Shown: positions 25,923 through 35,600 of the stretch, piece after piece
Layout of the letters: each line of letters begins with the position of its first letter
How positions within the stretch are numbered: the stretch's first letter is position 1
Assembly (NCBI RefSeq): GCF_000801955.1
Contig: NZ_JSZO01000001.1
Coordinates: 1-64,000, forward strand
Length of the DNA stretch: 64,000 bases
From: Ralstonia sp. A12
GTDB lineage: Bacteria; Pseudomonadota; Gammaproteobacteria; Burkholderiales; Burkholderiaceae
Direction: 5' to 3'
The notes under the pieces: generated by a model
What the model was told of the DNA's origin: nothing
The model's input: only the letters and a program-made list of their open reading frames with translations
The model's database searches: none
Translations under genes and position numbers: made by a program

Positions 25923-27176
25923 ATGACGAAGTTCCGTCCGTTGATTGTGGCTGTTGCAAGTGTCGTGGCAATCGGTGGGGCGCTGGGGAGCGCTGCTGCA
26001 TCCGCCGCCGAAACCGTCAAGATCGCCTGGATCGACCCGTTGTCGGGCCTGATGGGTGCGCTGGGGCAAAACCAGTTGCGCAGCTGGCAGTACATCGCCG
26101 ACATGGCCACGCAGAAGAACTGGGCTGGCGACGGCACCAAGTTCGAGGTGGTGGGGTTCGACAACAAGCTCTCGCCGCAGGAAAGCCTGACCGTGCTCAA
26201 GCAGGTGGCCGACCAGGGCATCCACTACATCGTGCAGGGCAATGGCTCGAGTGTCGGCATGGCGCTGGAAGACGCCGTGGCCAAGTACAACGAGCGTAAT
26301 CCGGGCAAGGAAATCGTCTACCTGAACTACGCGGCGGTGGACCCGGACATGACCAACAGCAAGTGCAACTACTGGCACTTCCGCCTGGACGCGAACTCCG
26401 ACATGAAGATGGAGGCCCTGACCAGCTTCCTGGCCAAAGATCCGAAGGTCAAGAAGGTCTACCTGATCAACCAGAACTATTCGTTCGGTCATCAGGTGGC
26501 GCGCGCGGCCAAGGAGTACCTCAAGCGCAAGCGTCCTGACATCGAGATCGTGGGTGAAGACCTGCACCCGCTGGCACAGGTGAAGGATTTCTCGCCGTAT
26601 GTCTCGAAGATCAAGTCGTCGGGGGCGGACACCGTCATCACCGGCAACTGGGGTAGCGACCTCGCACTGCTGATCAAGGCGGGCAAGGATGCTGGCCTGA
26701 ACGCCAACTTCTACACCTACTACGGCGCCACCACGGGCGTGCCGACTGCGATGGGTGCAGCCGGTGCCGACCACGTGAAGTTTGTCGGCTACTGGAACGT
26801 CAACAACGACGGCTACAAGGGCGCGGACATCGTCGACGGCTTCAAGAAGAAGTACAACGACGACTTCTACCTGATGGCCTCGTACACCGGCATTGCCATG
26901 CTGGCCAAGGCCGTCAAGCAGACCAAGTCTGCCGAACCCGCCAAGGTTGCCAAGGCCTTTGAAGGCATGAAGGTCGACAGCCTGAACGGCACCTTCGAGA
27001 TGCGCGCTTCTGACCACCAGGGTCAGCAGCCGCTCTACATCGCCACCTGGGAAAAGACCAACGGCAAGAACGTCAAGTACGACCAGGAAAACACGGGCTA
27101 CGGCTGGAAGACCGATGCAGTGCTTGATCAGTACATCGCGTCGCAGCCGACCTCCTGCCAGATGAAACGTCCCTAA
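25923..27176 (+). CDS. Liv-type ABC transporter substrate-binding protein
   Basis: This 417-residue periplasmic binding protein starts at the ATG at 25923 after GAAGGAGACACGC, with a signal peptide ending near ASAAET (about residue 27). KIAWIDPLSGLMGALGQNQLR, VLKQVADQGIHYIVQGNGSSV (ends given), AAVDPDMTNSKCNYWHF and TVITGNWGSDLALLIKAGKDAG are typical of type I branched-chain-type binding proteins. The body is longer than LivK (about 370). It sits directly after an acyl-CoA ligase and before livHMGF homologues, so a carboxylate or amide rather than leucine could be the ligand. This is inference from context. Confidence 0.87.
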   Translation: MTKFRPLIVAVASVVAIGGALGSAAASAAETVKIAWIDPLSGLMGALGQNQLRSWQYIADMATQKNWAGDGTKFEVVGFDNKLSPQESLTVLKQVADQGIHYIVQGNGSSVGMALEDAVAKYNERNPGKEIVYLNYAAVDPDMTNSKCNYWHFRLDANSDMKMEALTSFLAKDPKVKKVYLINQNYSFGHQVARAAKEYLKRKRPDIEIVGEDLHPLAQVKDFSPYVSKIKSSGADTVITGNWGSDLALLIKAGKDAGLNANFYTYYGATTGVPTAMGAAGADHVKFVGYWNVNNDGYKGADIVDGFKKKYNDDFYLMASYTGIAMLAKAVKQTKSAEPAKVAKAFEGMKVDSLNGTFEMRASDHQGQQPLYIATWEKTNGKNVKYDQENTGYGWKTDAVLDQYIASQPTSCQMKRP

Positions 27177-27305
27177 TAGCGTGGGGATGTGAAACGGTAG
27201 GTGGTGTGCCGAAGGGCCGCCCGATGCTATCGTGCGGCGATGTTTTAAACGAGCAAGGGCATGGACCGGTATGCCGTGTCCATGCCTTGCCGAGAGGGCT
27301 GTAGC

Positions 27306-28253
27306 GTGGAATTCCTAGTCATCAATCTCTTGAACGGCATCAGCTACGGGTTGCTGCTGTTCATGCTGTCTTCGGGCCTGACGCTGATCTTCAGCATGAT
27401 GGGCGTTCTCAACTTTGCGCATGCCAGCTTCTACATGCTGGGCGCGTATTTCGCCTACGTCGTCAGCGGGTATCTGGGCTTCTGGACCGCGCTGATCGTG
27501 GCGCCGCTGCTGGTGGGCGCACTGGGTGCGGTGGTCGAGCGATTTGGCCTGCGTACCGTGCACCGTTACGGCCACGTTGCCGAGCTGCTGTTTACCTTTG
27601 GCCTGGCTTATCTCATTGAAGAAGGCGTGAAGCTGGTGTGGGGTCTGCCGGCCGTGCCGTACCGCGTGCCGGATGCCTTGGACGGCCCGCTGTTCACGCT
27701 GTTCACGTCGTCGTTCCCCAAGTACCGCGCTTTCATGATGCTGGTGTCGCTGCTGATGCTGGTGGGCATCTTCCTGCTGCTCACGCGCACACGCATCGGG
27801 CTGGTCATTCAGGCAGCGCTTACGCATCCGGACACAGTGGAAGCGCTCGGCCACAACGTGCCGCGTGTGTTCATGCTGGTGTTCGGTGGCGGCTGCGCGC
27901 TGGCTGGGCTGGCAGGCGTGATCGGCGGGAATGCCTTCGTGACCGAGCCGTCGATGGCGGCGGCAGTCGGCTCCATCGTCTTCGTGGTGGCGGTGGTGGG
28001 CGGCATGGGGTCGCTGGTTGGTGCCTTCATCGCGTCGCTACTCATCGGCTGCATTCAGACGTTCGCTGTCACGCTGGATATTTCGGTGACGAGCGTGCTG
28101 CAGACGATCGGCGTCACGCTCAATCCGGAGGTGCCGCTCATCTCGGTCTGGAACCTGACGATTGCGCAAGTTGCGCCGGTGCTGCCGTATCTGCTGCTGG
28201 TGCTGATGCTGATCTTCCGCCCGCGTGGGCTGATGGGTACGCGGGAGAGCTAA
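27306..28253 (+). CDS. livH: Liv-type ABC transporter permease (LivH-like)
   Basis: This 315-residue inner-membrane permease starts at the GTG at 27306 (MEFLVINLLNGISYG), with GAGAGGG eight bases upstream. An ATG at 27261 would add 15 hydrophilic residues not seen in the family. About eight membrane segments are visible; typical blocks are GLTLIFSMMGVLNFAHASFYMLGAY (ends given), VQAALTHPDTVEALGHNV and GGMGSLVGAFIASLLIG. It forms a heterodimer with the next gene, which starts right at its stop codon. Ligand as for the binding protein. Confidence 0.87.
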   Translation: MEFLVINLLNGISYGLLLFMLSSGLTLIFSMMGVLNFAHASFYMLGAYFAYVVSGYLGFWTALIVAPLLVGALGAVVERFGLRTVHRYGHVAELLFTFGLAYLIEEGVKLVWGLPAVPYRVPDALDGPLFTLFTSSFPKYRAFMMLVSLLMLVGIFLLLTRTRIGLVIQAALTHPDTVEALGHNVPRVFMLVFGGGCALAGLAGVIGGNAFVTEPSMAAAVGSIVFVVAVVGGMGSLVGAFIASLLIGCIQTFAVTLDISVTSVLQTIGVTLNPEVPLISVWNLTIAQVAPVLPYLLLVLMLIFRPRGLMGTRES

Positions 28254-29600
28254 ATGGAACGCGCTATGCACCAACAAGCGAAACAACAAGGGGCCGCATC
28301 GACCAATGAAGCGGCCAATGATCGTGCGCGAACGATGAAGTTCAAGCCGGTCAACCTCGCCCGCTGGCTGATCTGGAGCACCACCGCGCTGGTGATGATC
28401 GTGCTGCCGCTCATCTGGCCGCAGGGTTTTGCCATCACGCTGCTCTCGCAGATGGGCATCATGATCATCTTCGCGCTGTCGTACAACATGCTGCTGGGGC
28501 AGTCGGGCATGCTGTCGTTCGGGCACGCGGTGTATGCCGGTCTGGGTGCCTTCATGGCCGTGCATCTGCTCAACAAGATCGGCGCCATGCAGACGCTGGG
28601 CGTCGCCGGGCCGCTGGCCGTGGCCTTGCTGCCCATCGTGGGCGGCCTGGGCGGCGCGCTGTTCGGCGTGATCTTCGGCTATGTCACCACCAAGAAGGCG
28701 GGCACCACCTTCGCGATGATCACGATGGGTATCGGCGAGATGGTCTTTGCCAGCGCGCTGATGTTCCCGGATTTCTTCGGCGGCGAAGGTGGGGTGTCGA
28801 CCAACCGTAGCATCGGTGATGCGCTTGCGGGCGTCTCCTTCGGGCCGGCGCGCCAGGTGTACTACCTGATCGCCGCGTGGTGCCTGATTTCGATGGCGCT
28901 GATGTACGCGTGGACGCAGACGCCGCTGGGCCGTATCGCCAACGCCGTGCGCGACAACCCCGAGCGTGTGGAGTTCATCGGCTACAACACGCAACGCGTG
29001 CGCTTCCTGGTGGTGATCCTGTCGGCGTTCTTCGCGGGCATTGCCGGGGCGCTGTCGTGCATCAACTTTGAGATCGTGACGGCTGAGAACGTGTCGGCCG
29101 TGCGCTCGGGCGCGGTGCTGCTGGCGGCGTTCATCGGTGGCATGGGCAGCTTCTTTGGCCCGATCATCGGCGCGGTGCTCACGGTGTTCTTTACTGTGGC
29201 GCTGTCCGGGATCACCAAGGCGTGGCTGCTGTATCTGGGCCTGTTCTTCGTGCTGATGGTCATGTACGCACCGGGCGGCATTGCCAGCCTGCTGGTGATG
29301 CATTTGCCGATTGCACGGCGCGGCAAGCTGAAGACGCTGCTGCCGGCCTATAGCGTGGCATTCGTGCCGGCAGCGATCCTGCTGGTGGCGCTAATTTCTA
29401 CCGTAGAGATGATCTATGCCGTGCAGGACGAGGGCTCGGGCGGCGTGGCAACGCTGTTCGGCATGTCCGTCGCACCGACCACCTGGATGCCGTGGGTCGT
29501 GACCGCCGCGCTGTGGTTGGTGGGCGCCTTCGGCCTGCGTACCGCAACAGGAAAACTGCGCACCGCCTGGGACAACGCCTTGCAGGAGCCGCAACCATGA
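28254..29600 (+). CDS. livM: Liv-type ABC transporter permease (LivM-like)
   Basis: This 448-residue inner-membrane permease has an ATG that immediately follows the TAA of the LivH-like gene. The N-terminal 30 residues are hydrophilic (QQAKQQGAAS), then about ten hydrophobic segments follow. Family blocks are ALSYNMLLGQSGMLSFGHAVY, GYNTQRVRFLVVILSAFFAGIAGAL (ends given) and RSGAVLLAAFIGGMGSFFGPIIGA. It is longer than E. coli LivM, with an added C-terminal hydrophobic pair of segments (about 365-435). The stop overlaps the LivG start (ATGA). Confidence 0.88.
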   Translation: MERAMHQQAKQQGAASTNEAANDRARTMKFKPVNLARWLIWSTTALVMIVLPLIWPQGFAITLLSQMGIMIIFALSYNMLLGQSGMLSFGHAVYAGLGAFMAVHLLNKIGAMQTLGVAGPLAVALLPIVGGLGGALFGVIFGYVTTKKAGTTFAMITMGIGEMVFASALMFPDFFGGEGGVSTNRSIGDALAGVSFGPARQVYYLIAAWCLISMALMYAWTQTPLGRIANAVRDNPERVEFIGYNTQRVRFLVVILSAFFAGIAGALSCINFEIVTAENVSAVRSGAVLLAAFIGGMGSFFGPIIGAVLTVFFTVALSGITKAWLLYLGLFFVLMVMYAPGGIASLLVMHLPIARRGKLKTLLPAYSVAFVPAAILLVALISTVEMIYAVQDEGSGGVATLFGMSVAPTTWMPWVVTAALWLVGAFGLRTATGKLRTAWDNALQEPQP

Positions 29601-30385
29601 GTCAACCCGCATTGGGACCCACCCCCGCGCTTGAACTGCGCGATGTACGCAAGCGTTTTGGCGCCACCGAGATCATTCGAGGGGTCAACCTCACCGTCGG
29701 TAAGGGCGAGCGCCATGCGCTCATCGGCCCAAATGGTGCCGGCAAGTCGACGACGTTCAATCTGATCTCGGGCCGCTTCCCCGCCAGCTCGGGCAGCGTG
29801 TGCCTGAATGGGGAGGAGATCAGCGGTCTCGCCCCGTTTGAGATCAACCGCAAAGGCCTGTCGCGCAGTTTTCAGATCACCAACATCTTTCATCGGCTGA
29901 CGGTGTTCGAAAACCTGCGTTGCGCGGTGCTCTGGTCGCTTGGCTACAAGTACTCGTTCTGGCACAAGCTGGCCGAGTTGCGCGACGCACGTGAGCGTGC
30001 CGAGGAAGTGCTGGAGCAGATCGGCATGACACACCGGCGCGATGCCGCTGCAGGTCTGCTGACGTATGCCGAGCAGCGTGCGCTGGAGATCGGCATCACC
30101 ATCGCGGGCGGTGCAGATGTGATCCTGTTGGATGAGCCGACCGCGGGCATGAGCCGTTCTGAGTCGGACCATGCTGTGGACCTGATCCGTAAGGTCACGG
30201 TCGGCAAGACGCTGGTGATGGTCGAGCACGACATGAGCGTGGTGTTTGGCCTGGCCGACCGCATCTCGGTTCTGGTCTATGGCGAAGTCATTGCCACCGA
30301 CACGCCCGAAGCCATTCGCAACAACCGCCGCGTGAAGGAGGCCTACCTCGGCACCACGCTGGATGAACCTGCAGGAGCGCATTGA
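29597..30385 (+). CDS. livG: Liv-type ABC transporter ATPase (LivG-like)
   Basis: This 262-residue ATPase starts at the ATG at 29597, overlapping the upstream stop by four bases. Walker A is GPNGAGKST (near residue 47), followed by GLSRSFQITNIFHRLTVFENL, the signature in LTYAEQRALEIGITIA (the LSYGEQR variant with T and A changes), Walker B VILLDEPTAGMS and switch VEHDM. The C-terminus has the short LivG extension. It pairs with the LivF-like ATPase that starts one base before its stop ends. It energises the importer from the cytoplasmic side. Confidence 0.9.
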   Translation: MSQPALGPTPALELRDVRKRFGATEIIRGVNLTVGKGERHALIGPNGAGKSTTFNLISGRFPASSGSVCLNGEEISGLAPFEINRKGLSRSFQITNIFHRLTVFENLRCAVLWSLGYKYSFWHKLAELRDARERAEEVLEQIGMTHRRDAAAGLLTYAEQRALEIGITIAGGADVILLDEPTAGMSRSESDHAVDLIRKVTVGKTLVMVEHDMSVVFGLADRISVLVYGEVIATDTPEAIRNNRRVKEAYLGTTLDEPAGAH

Positions 30386-31104
30386 TGGCAACCAACACTC
30401 CCATGCTCGAAGTACGCGACCTGCACGCGTACTACGGCAAGAGCCACATCCTGCACGGCGTCGACATGCACGTGGGCGAGGGCGAGATCGTCGCCCTGCT
30501 TGGGCGCAACGGGGTGGGGCGCTCGACGCTGGCCAAGTCCATCATGGGGATGGTCAAGCACGAAGGCGAGATCCTGCTGCGCGGCAAGAACGTCAGCGGT
30601 ATGCGCACCTTCGAGGTGGCGCATCAGGGTATCGGTTATGTGCCGGAGAATCGCGACATCTTCCCGACGCTGACCGTGCGGCAGAACCTGTTGCTGGGCG
30701 AGAAGCGCAACCCCAGTCAGCCGAAGCCGCGCTGGCAGCTGGAAGACATGTACCGCATGTTCCCCCGGTTGCAGGAGCGGGAGAACACGCCAGCAGGTGT
30801 GCTCTCCGGCGGCGAGCAGCAGATGCTCACGCTGTGCCGCACGCTGATGGGCGATCCGGATTTCATCATCATCGACGAGCCGACCGAAGGGCTGGCACCG
30901 CTGATCGTGACCCTCGTGGGCGAGTATCTGAAGACACTCAAGGAGCGGGGGATTTCTGTCTTGCTGGTTGAGCAGAAGCTGGCCATTGCCCTGGATATTT
31001 CACAGCGCGTGTATGTGATGGGCCACGGGCAGATCGTGTTTGAGGGCACGCCTCAACAGTTGAAGGCGGATGCGAAGGTCCGGCAGGAGTGGCTGGAGGT
31101 GTAA
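30385..31104 (+). CDS. livF: Liv-type ABC transporter ATPase (LivF-like)
   Basis: This 239-residue ATPase starts at the ATG at 30385 (MATNTPMLEV), sharing one base with the LivG stop (TGATG). Walker A is GRNGVGRST, in which the usual Lys before Ser/Thr is Arg, an unusual change at a residue that normally contacts ATP phosphate. The signature LSGGEQQMLTLCRTL and Walker B FIIIDEPTEGLAP are intact, with the switch VEQ region LLVEQKLA. The Lys to Arg swap could mean a weakened or asymmetric nucleotide site. The gene closes the operon before a terminator. Confidence 0.88.
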   Translation: MATNTPMLEVRDLHAYYGKSHILHGVDMHVGEGEIVALLGRNGVGRSTLAKSIMGMVKHEGEILLRGKNVSGMRTFEVAHQGIGYVPENRDIFPTLTVRQNLLLGEKRNPSQPKPRWQLEDMYRMFPRLQERENTPAGVLSGGEQQMLTLCRTLMGDPDFIIIDEPTEGLAPLIVTLVGEYLKTLKERGISVLLVEQKLAIALDISQRVYVMGHGQIVFEGTPQQLKADAKVRQEWLEV

Positions 31105-31142
31105 AGGTGTAAGCGCCGCGCTTTGCGCCATGTTCGAAAGAT

Positions 31143-31178
31143 GGCCCGCATGGATTACCGTGCGGGCCTTTTCTTTTG
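31143..31178 (+). terminator. Rho-independent terminator of Liv-type operon
   Basis: Stem GGCCCGCA/TGCGGGCC with a 10-base loop, followed by TTTTCTTTT, 38 bases after the LivF stop. Confidence 0.85.
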
Positions 31179-31301
31179 CCGAACGGCAGCCAACAGTTGA
31201 CAAATTTCTCCTTGAAGTTGGAGTGGCTGGTCATTACGACATCGAATGGGTCATGCATTCGACACGGCCCGGTTCATTCGATAACTCTCAATGGAGACAC
31301 C

Positions 31302-32579
31302 ATGCGCAGAAGCCTTCTTCGACAGCGTCTTTGCCGTGCAGCAGCGATTGCCCTTATCTCGGTAGCCTCTTCAACGCTACATGCAGGCGAGGGTAACGGG
31401 GCAAACGGATTCAACGGCCGATGGGTGGCGACCTGGACGGCCAGCGCAGATCGCAACATCTATCCGACTGCCCCTAAGAGTTTTCCCGCGGCAACGACTA
31501 TTCGGCAGATCGTCCATGCCAGCGTGGGCGGTAATCAACTGCGCTTGCGGCTGAGCAATGAGTTTGGGACGGCGCCCGTGATCGTCGGCCCGGTGCATGT
31601 TGCCCTGTCTGCCGGGGGCGCGAAAATCCTCCCCAACTCTGACCGCACTGTCACGTTTGGCGGCAAAGCCTCCACCACGCTCCATGCTGGCGCACCGTTG
31701 ATCAGCGACCCGATCGATCTTCCTATCGCGCCGTTGTCGGACGTTGCCATCACGCTGTTCCTGCCCAATGCGACGACGCTGGGGACGATCCATGACTACG
31801 CGGCGCAAACCGCCTATGTCTCGAGTGGCGACAACACGGCCTCGCCGGATCAGCCATCACCAACCCCATACACGAGCCGCTTCTATGTGTCCGGCCTGCT
31901 GGTCGAGGCGCAAAACCAGCCGCGGACCGTTGTTGCATTTGGGGATTCGATTACAGACGGCCAGAACTCCACGACCGATGCCAACAAGCGCTGGCCGGAT
32001 GTGCTCTCACGGCGCCTGAACAGTAATGGCCCGTGGGGCGCGTTCGCCGTGCTCAATCAGGGCATTGCTGGTAACCGTGTTCTTGCAGACCTGGCGGGCG
32101 TCAGCGCGCTGGCCCGGTATGACCGAGATGTCCTGAGCCTGCCGGGCGTGCAGTGGGTGATCTTGCTGGAGGGGATCAACGACATCGGCTTTCCTGGCGG
32201 ATCGCTGGCCCCCACCAGCCCACCCGTGACAGCTGAAGAGATCATCAACGGGTACAAGCAGATCATCGTGCGTAGCCGGCAACATGGCATCAAGATCATG
32301 GGCGGCACGCTGACGCCATTCAAGGGCTCGGAGGTGCCATATCCGAACTACTGGTCGCCGGAGAAAGAGGCGACGCGCCAGGCGGTGAACCGCTGGATAC
32401 GCACCAGCGGCGCATTCGATGCCGTTGTCGATTTCGATGCAGCGGTGCGTGATCCAGCAAGCCCGCAAAACCTGCTGCCGGCGTTCGACAGTGGAGACCG
32501 CCTCCACCCCAATGACGCGGGCTATGCGGCGATGGCCAACGCAATCAACCTGTCGACGCTGCGATCGGTTGGGCCGTAA
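31302..32579 (+). CDS. Secreted SGNH/GDSL hydrolase
   Basis: This 425-residue protein starts at the ATG at 31302 after GGAGACACC, with a signal peptide (about 1-27, ending HAG-EGN). An N-terminal beta-sandwich-like domain of about 180 residues is followed by the SGNH domain: block I VVAFGDSITDG, block II NQGIAGNRV, block III EGINDIG and block V DRLHPNDAGY. Ser, Gly, Asn and His supply the catalysis of an ester hydrolase. It would act in the periplasm or outside on an ester or acetylated carbohydrate. Members with a fused N-terminal domain are common in Gram-negative bacteria. It is monocistronic and convergent with the ankyrin gene. Confidence 0.88.
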   Translation: MRRSLLRQRLCRAAAIALISVASSTLHAGEGNGANGFNGRWVATWTASADRNIYPTAPKSFPAATTIRQIVHASVGGNQLRLRLSNEFGTAPVIVGPVHVALSAGGAKILPNSDRTVTFGGKASTTLHAGAPLISDPIDLPIAPLSDVAITLFLPNATTLGTIHDYAAQTAYVSSGDNTASPDQPSPTPYTSRFYVSGLLVEAQNQPRTVVAFGDSITDGQNSTTDANKRWPDVLSRRLNSNGPWGAFAVLNQGIAGNRVLADLAGVSALARYDRDVLSLPGVQWVILLEGINDIGFPGGSLAPTSPPVTAEEIINGYKQIIVRSRQHGIKIMGGTLTPFKGSEVPYPNYWSPEKEATRQAVNRWIRTSGAFDAVVDFDAAVRDPASPQNLLPAFDSGDRLHPNDAGYAAMANAINLSTLRSVGP

Positions 32580-32590
32580 TCGCAAGGTGC

Positions 32591-32610
32591 GGCGCCTCGG
32601 CTGAGGCGCC
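32591..32610. terminator. GC-rich hairpin between convergent genes
   Basis: Perfect 8-base stem GGCGCCTC/GAGGCGCC with a GGCT loop between the SGNH gene and the ankyrin gene. There is no T tract on either strand, so it is at most a weak bidirectional terminator. Confidence 0.4.
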
Positions 32611-32627
32611 ACACGGCTGCGGACGCG

Positions 32628-35600
32628 TCATTGCTTCGCGTACCGCAGTCGCCCGCGCTCGTTATCGACGAGCGAGCCATCCTCGTTCTGCACGAGTACC
32701 ACGTGCAGTGGGGAGCGGCTGGCGGATTCAGGCAACGCCAGATCGATGCGAACCGAGCGCGTGGCCGGGTCGAGCGCAGAGATATCCACCGCATGCCAGC
32801 GCTTGCTTGATGGCAGCGGCAAGAACACGGACAGCGCCTTCAACTTGCCCGGCGCGATGGGCGCTGCAACGCCGCTGGCTTCGTCCGAGTCGGTCCCTTT
32901 CCCGGGCACACCTGCGTAATCCGCATCCGCCGACGACATGGCCACCTTTACGTTGACCGGGCGGTTCTTTACGTAGACGCGAACCGTCAGCTGATCGGCG
33001 GGGTCACCAGCCTGCGTTTGCGAGTGCACACCAGTAATGACGGAGAGGGGTTCGATGGGCGGGGTATCGAGATAGACCCGTTTGCCATCGCTGCGCCACG
33101 CGCCTTGCGCGACGATGTCCACCGCGCCATAGCTCATCACGTAGTCGAAGCGGCCGTCCTTGGACAACTGTAGTTCGCTGCCAACTTCACGCACGCCCTG
33201 CAGGTAGTAATGACCGGGCAGGCTCATCGCAGTGCCTTGCTTGCTGGCGCCCTTGGCGCTCGGGAGCATTGTTACCGGCGCAACGCATGCCACCTGTTTC
33301 AGCTTGACGCCAGCATTCTTCAAAGCCGTGGAGAACGCGGGGGCGGCATGACAGGTCAGCGTGGTGCTGAACGATTGGCCAGTCGGCGCTGCGGTTTTGT
33401 CAAAGCGGGCGCCGCGTCGTGCCAGCAGGGCCAGCATGGCGGGCTGCCCGGTTTCCAGCGCGATCCAGGCAGGGCTGCGGCCGCTCGCGTCGGCGGCATC
33501 CGGGCTGGCGCCGGCCGCCAGCAGTGCGTCGGCCAGCTCTGCGCGGCCCAGTTGGATCGCGCTGCCCAGTGGCGTAGCGCCGTCACGCACAGTCGTATTC
33601 AGGTCAGCCCCGGACGCCTTGAGTTGCCGGAGCACATCCACCACGGTGTCGTGCCGTGCCAAAGCCAGTTTCTGTTCGTTCAACAGGCTGAGCACAACGC
33701 GCTGCGACAACGGAACGGCATCCCGCACGCACTCATCGTGCGCGCCCGTGAAACCCGCCTCTCGCAGCGCGGCAAAGTAGCCGGGCGTATCCAGCAAGAC
33801 GTCTTCGGCACCCGAGAGCAGGCAAGCGTCGGCGGGCGGCTGGCCGTTGGCCTGACTGATGCGGCGGAGCACGGCTGCGTCGCCGGACAACAACGCGGCG
33901 TTCAGCAGGGCGTATTCCGTGGGCGCTTTGGGTAGGCGTGGGTCATCCAGCTTGGCGCCTGCGCGCTGCAGGCGGTCCAGCATGGCGTCATCCCGCCGCG
34001 CGATCACCTGGAACAAGGTGCTTGCGCCATCTGGCGTCAACGCCAACGGGTCGGCTCCCTTGGCAAGCAATTGCTCGACGATGGCGTTCTGCCTGTAGGT
34101 CACCGCCAACTGTAAGGGTGGCGAATCGACATAACCCTCGCCCCGCGCCGACGCGCCGGCCGGCGGATTGACTGGTACGCCTGCGTCGATCAGATACGTC
34201 GCCAGTGTCGTATCCCGCTTCCGCAGGGCTTGGGCAATCGCGTTCGAATTCAGCGTCTTGAGGTCTGCGCCAGCGCTTACCAGTTGCCGCAACATCTCGA
34301 CGCTGTGTTTGGAGCGCTGCTCCAGGACCACCTTGACCGGCGAGCGTGCAGGATCATGCAACAACGTCTTCAGAGCGTCGGGCTTGGATGCGGCCAGTAA
34401 CTCGCGCAGCATGGAAGGGTCATCCGCCTTGATTGCCACCGTCAGCGCGGACTGCGAGCTGTACTTGCTCTGCGTGAGGAGGGGATCGGCGCCCGCTGCC
34501 AGCAGCACCTTCACAGCCTCGGGCTTGCCGGCCTGCGTGGCATCGATCAATGGGCTGGTGCCGTACTGTCCGGCGGGGTCTCCCTCGACCGGTGCACCCA
34601 GCGCCAGCAGGCGCTTCAAGGTCGTGACATCTCCCTTGCTGGCCGCCAGGTTCAGGATGGGCGTGTTGCTGGCCTCGACTTTGACGAACGTGCCTTCAAC
34701 GCGCTCGGATCTCTGCTCAAACGGCATGCCTTTGCGCAGCAGTTGCCGTGCGATTTCCGGATGGTCGCCCGCCATTGCGGCCTTCGCGGCGTCCATCCAC
34801 GCGTCGCGCTGGTAGGTGATTCCGTACGCTGTGCCCGAGATGATGTGCGGGCCCCAGTCCATGAGCAACGGCAGCGCACCCGAATTGCCCGTGTAAGCGG
34901 CGATCACCAACGCGTTGAGGCCGTCGTCATCGGCTGGCTTGCTGCCAACTGCCGCCAATGCCAACAAGGGCGCGGCGCCTTCAGTCAGCTCCACCAACCG
35001 CGACCACGCCAGGTGGTCGGCAGCAGGCCGGACCCGGCCCTGCTTGTCGGTCAGCCAACTGAGCGTTGCAGCGTCGGGCCGCTCTTCCATCGACAGGTAG
35101 GGTCGCGAGGCACCGGCCTTGAACAGCGCCACCACCATGCGCGTCATGGCTGGACGGTCCACCAAGCGGGGCAGATACGTCATGCGCACGGCGAACTCGA
35201 AGTCGCGGTTCAACAGGAACTCCAGCGGCGTGCGGTTGCTCTCGCCCCGCTGGTCGGGCTTGGCGCCCGCCGCCAGCAGCATCTCCATGATCGCCGGCGT
35301 GCCATACAACAGGGCCAGATGCAGGGACGGTCGGCGCGATTCGTATGTCGCATCATCCAGCGCAGGATGCGTGGCCAGCAATGCTGCCAGCATGCGCGTG
35401 CGCGCCGGCAGCAGCGCCTGCCAGGCTTGGCGGCGCTGCGCCGATTCCTCTGGCGTCATGCTCCAGTAGGTCTCACTCTTGGAGCGCAAGCTGCGCGGTG
35501 GCGTCAGCAAGGCATGAAGCAGTGGCTTGCCGTTGAGGGCGTAGTCGCCCGGGTGGTCTACCTGCGCCAACGCAGCAGAGAACGCCGCCTCGCCACTGGC

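Noticed and set aside
28038-29303. Minus-strand open frame of over 400 codons across the LivM-like gene
   Set aside because: Extreme His/Gln/Arg content typical of the antisense of hydrophobic membrane genes; no homology seen.
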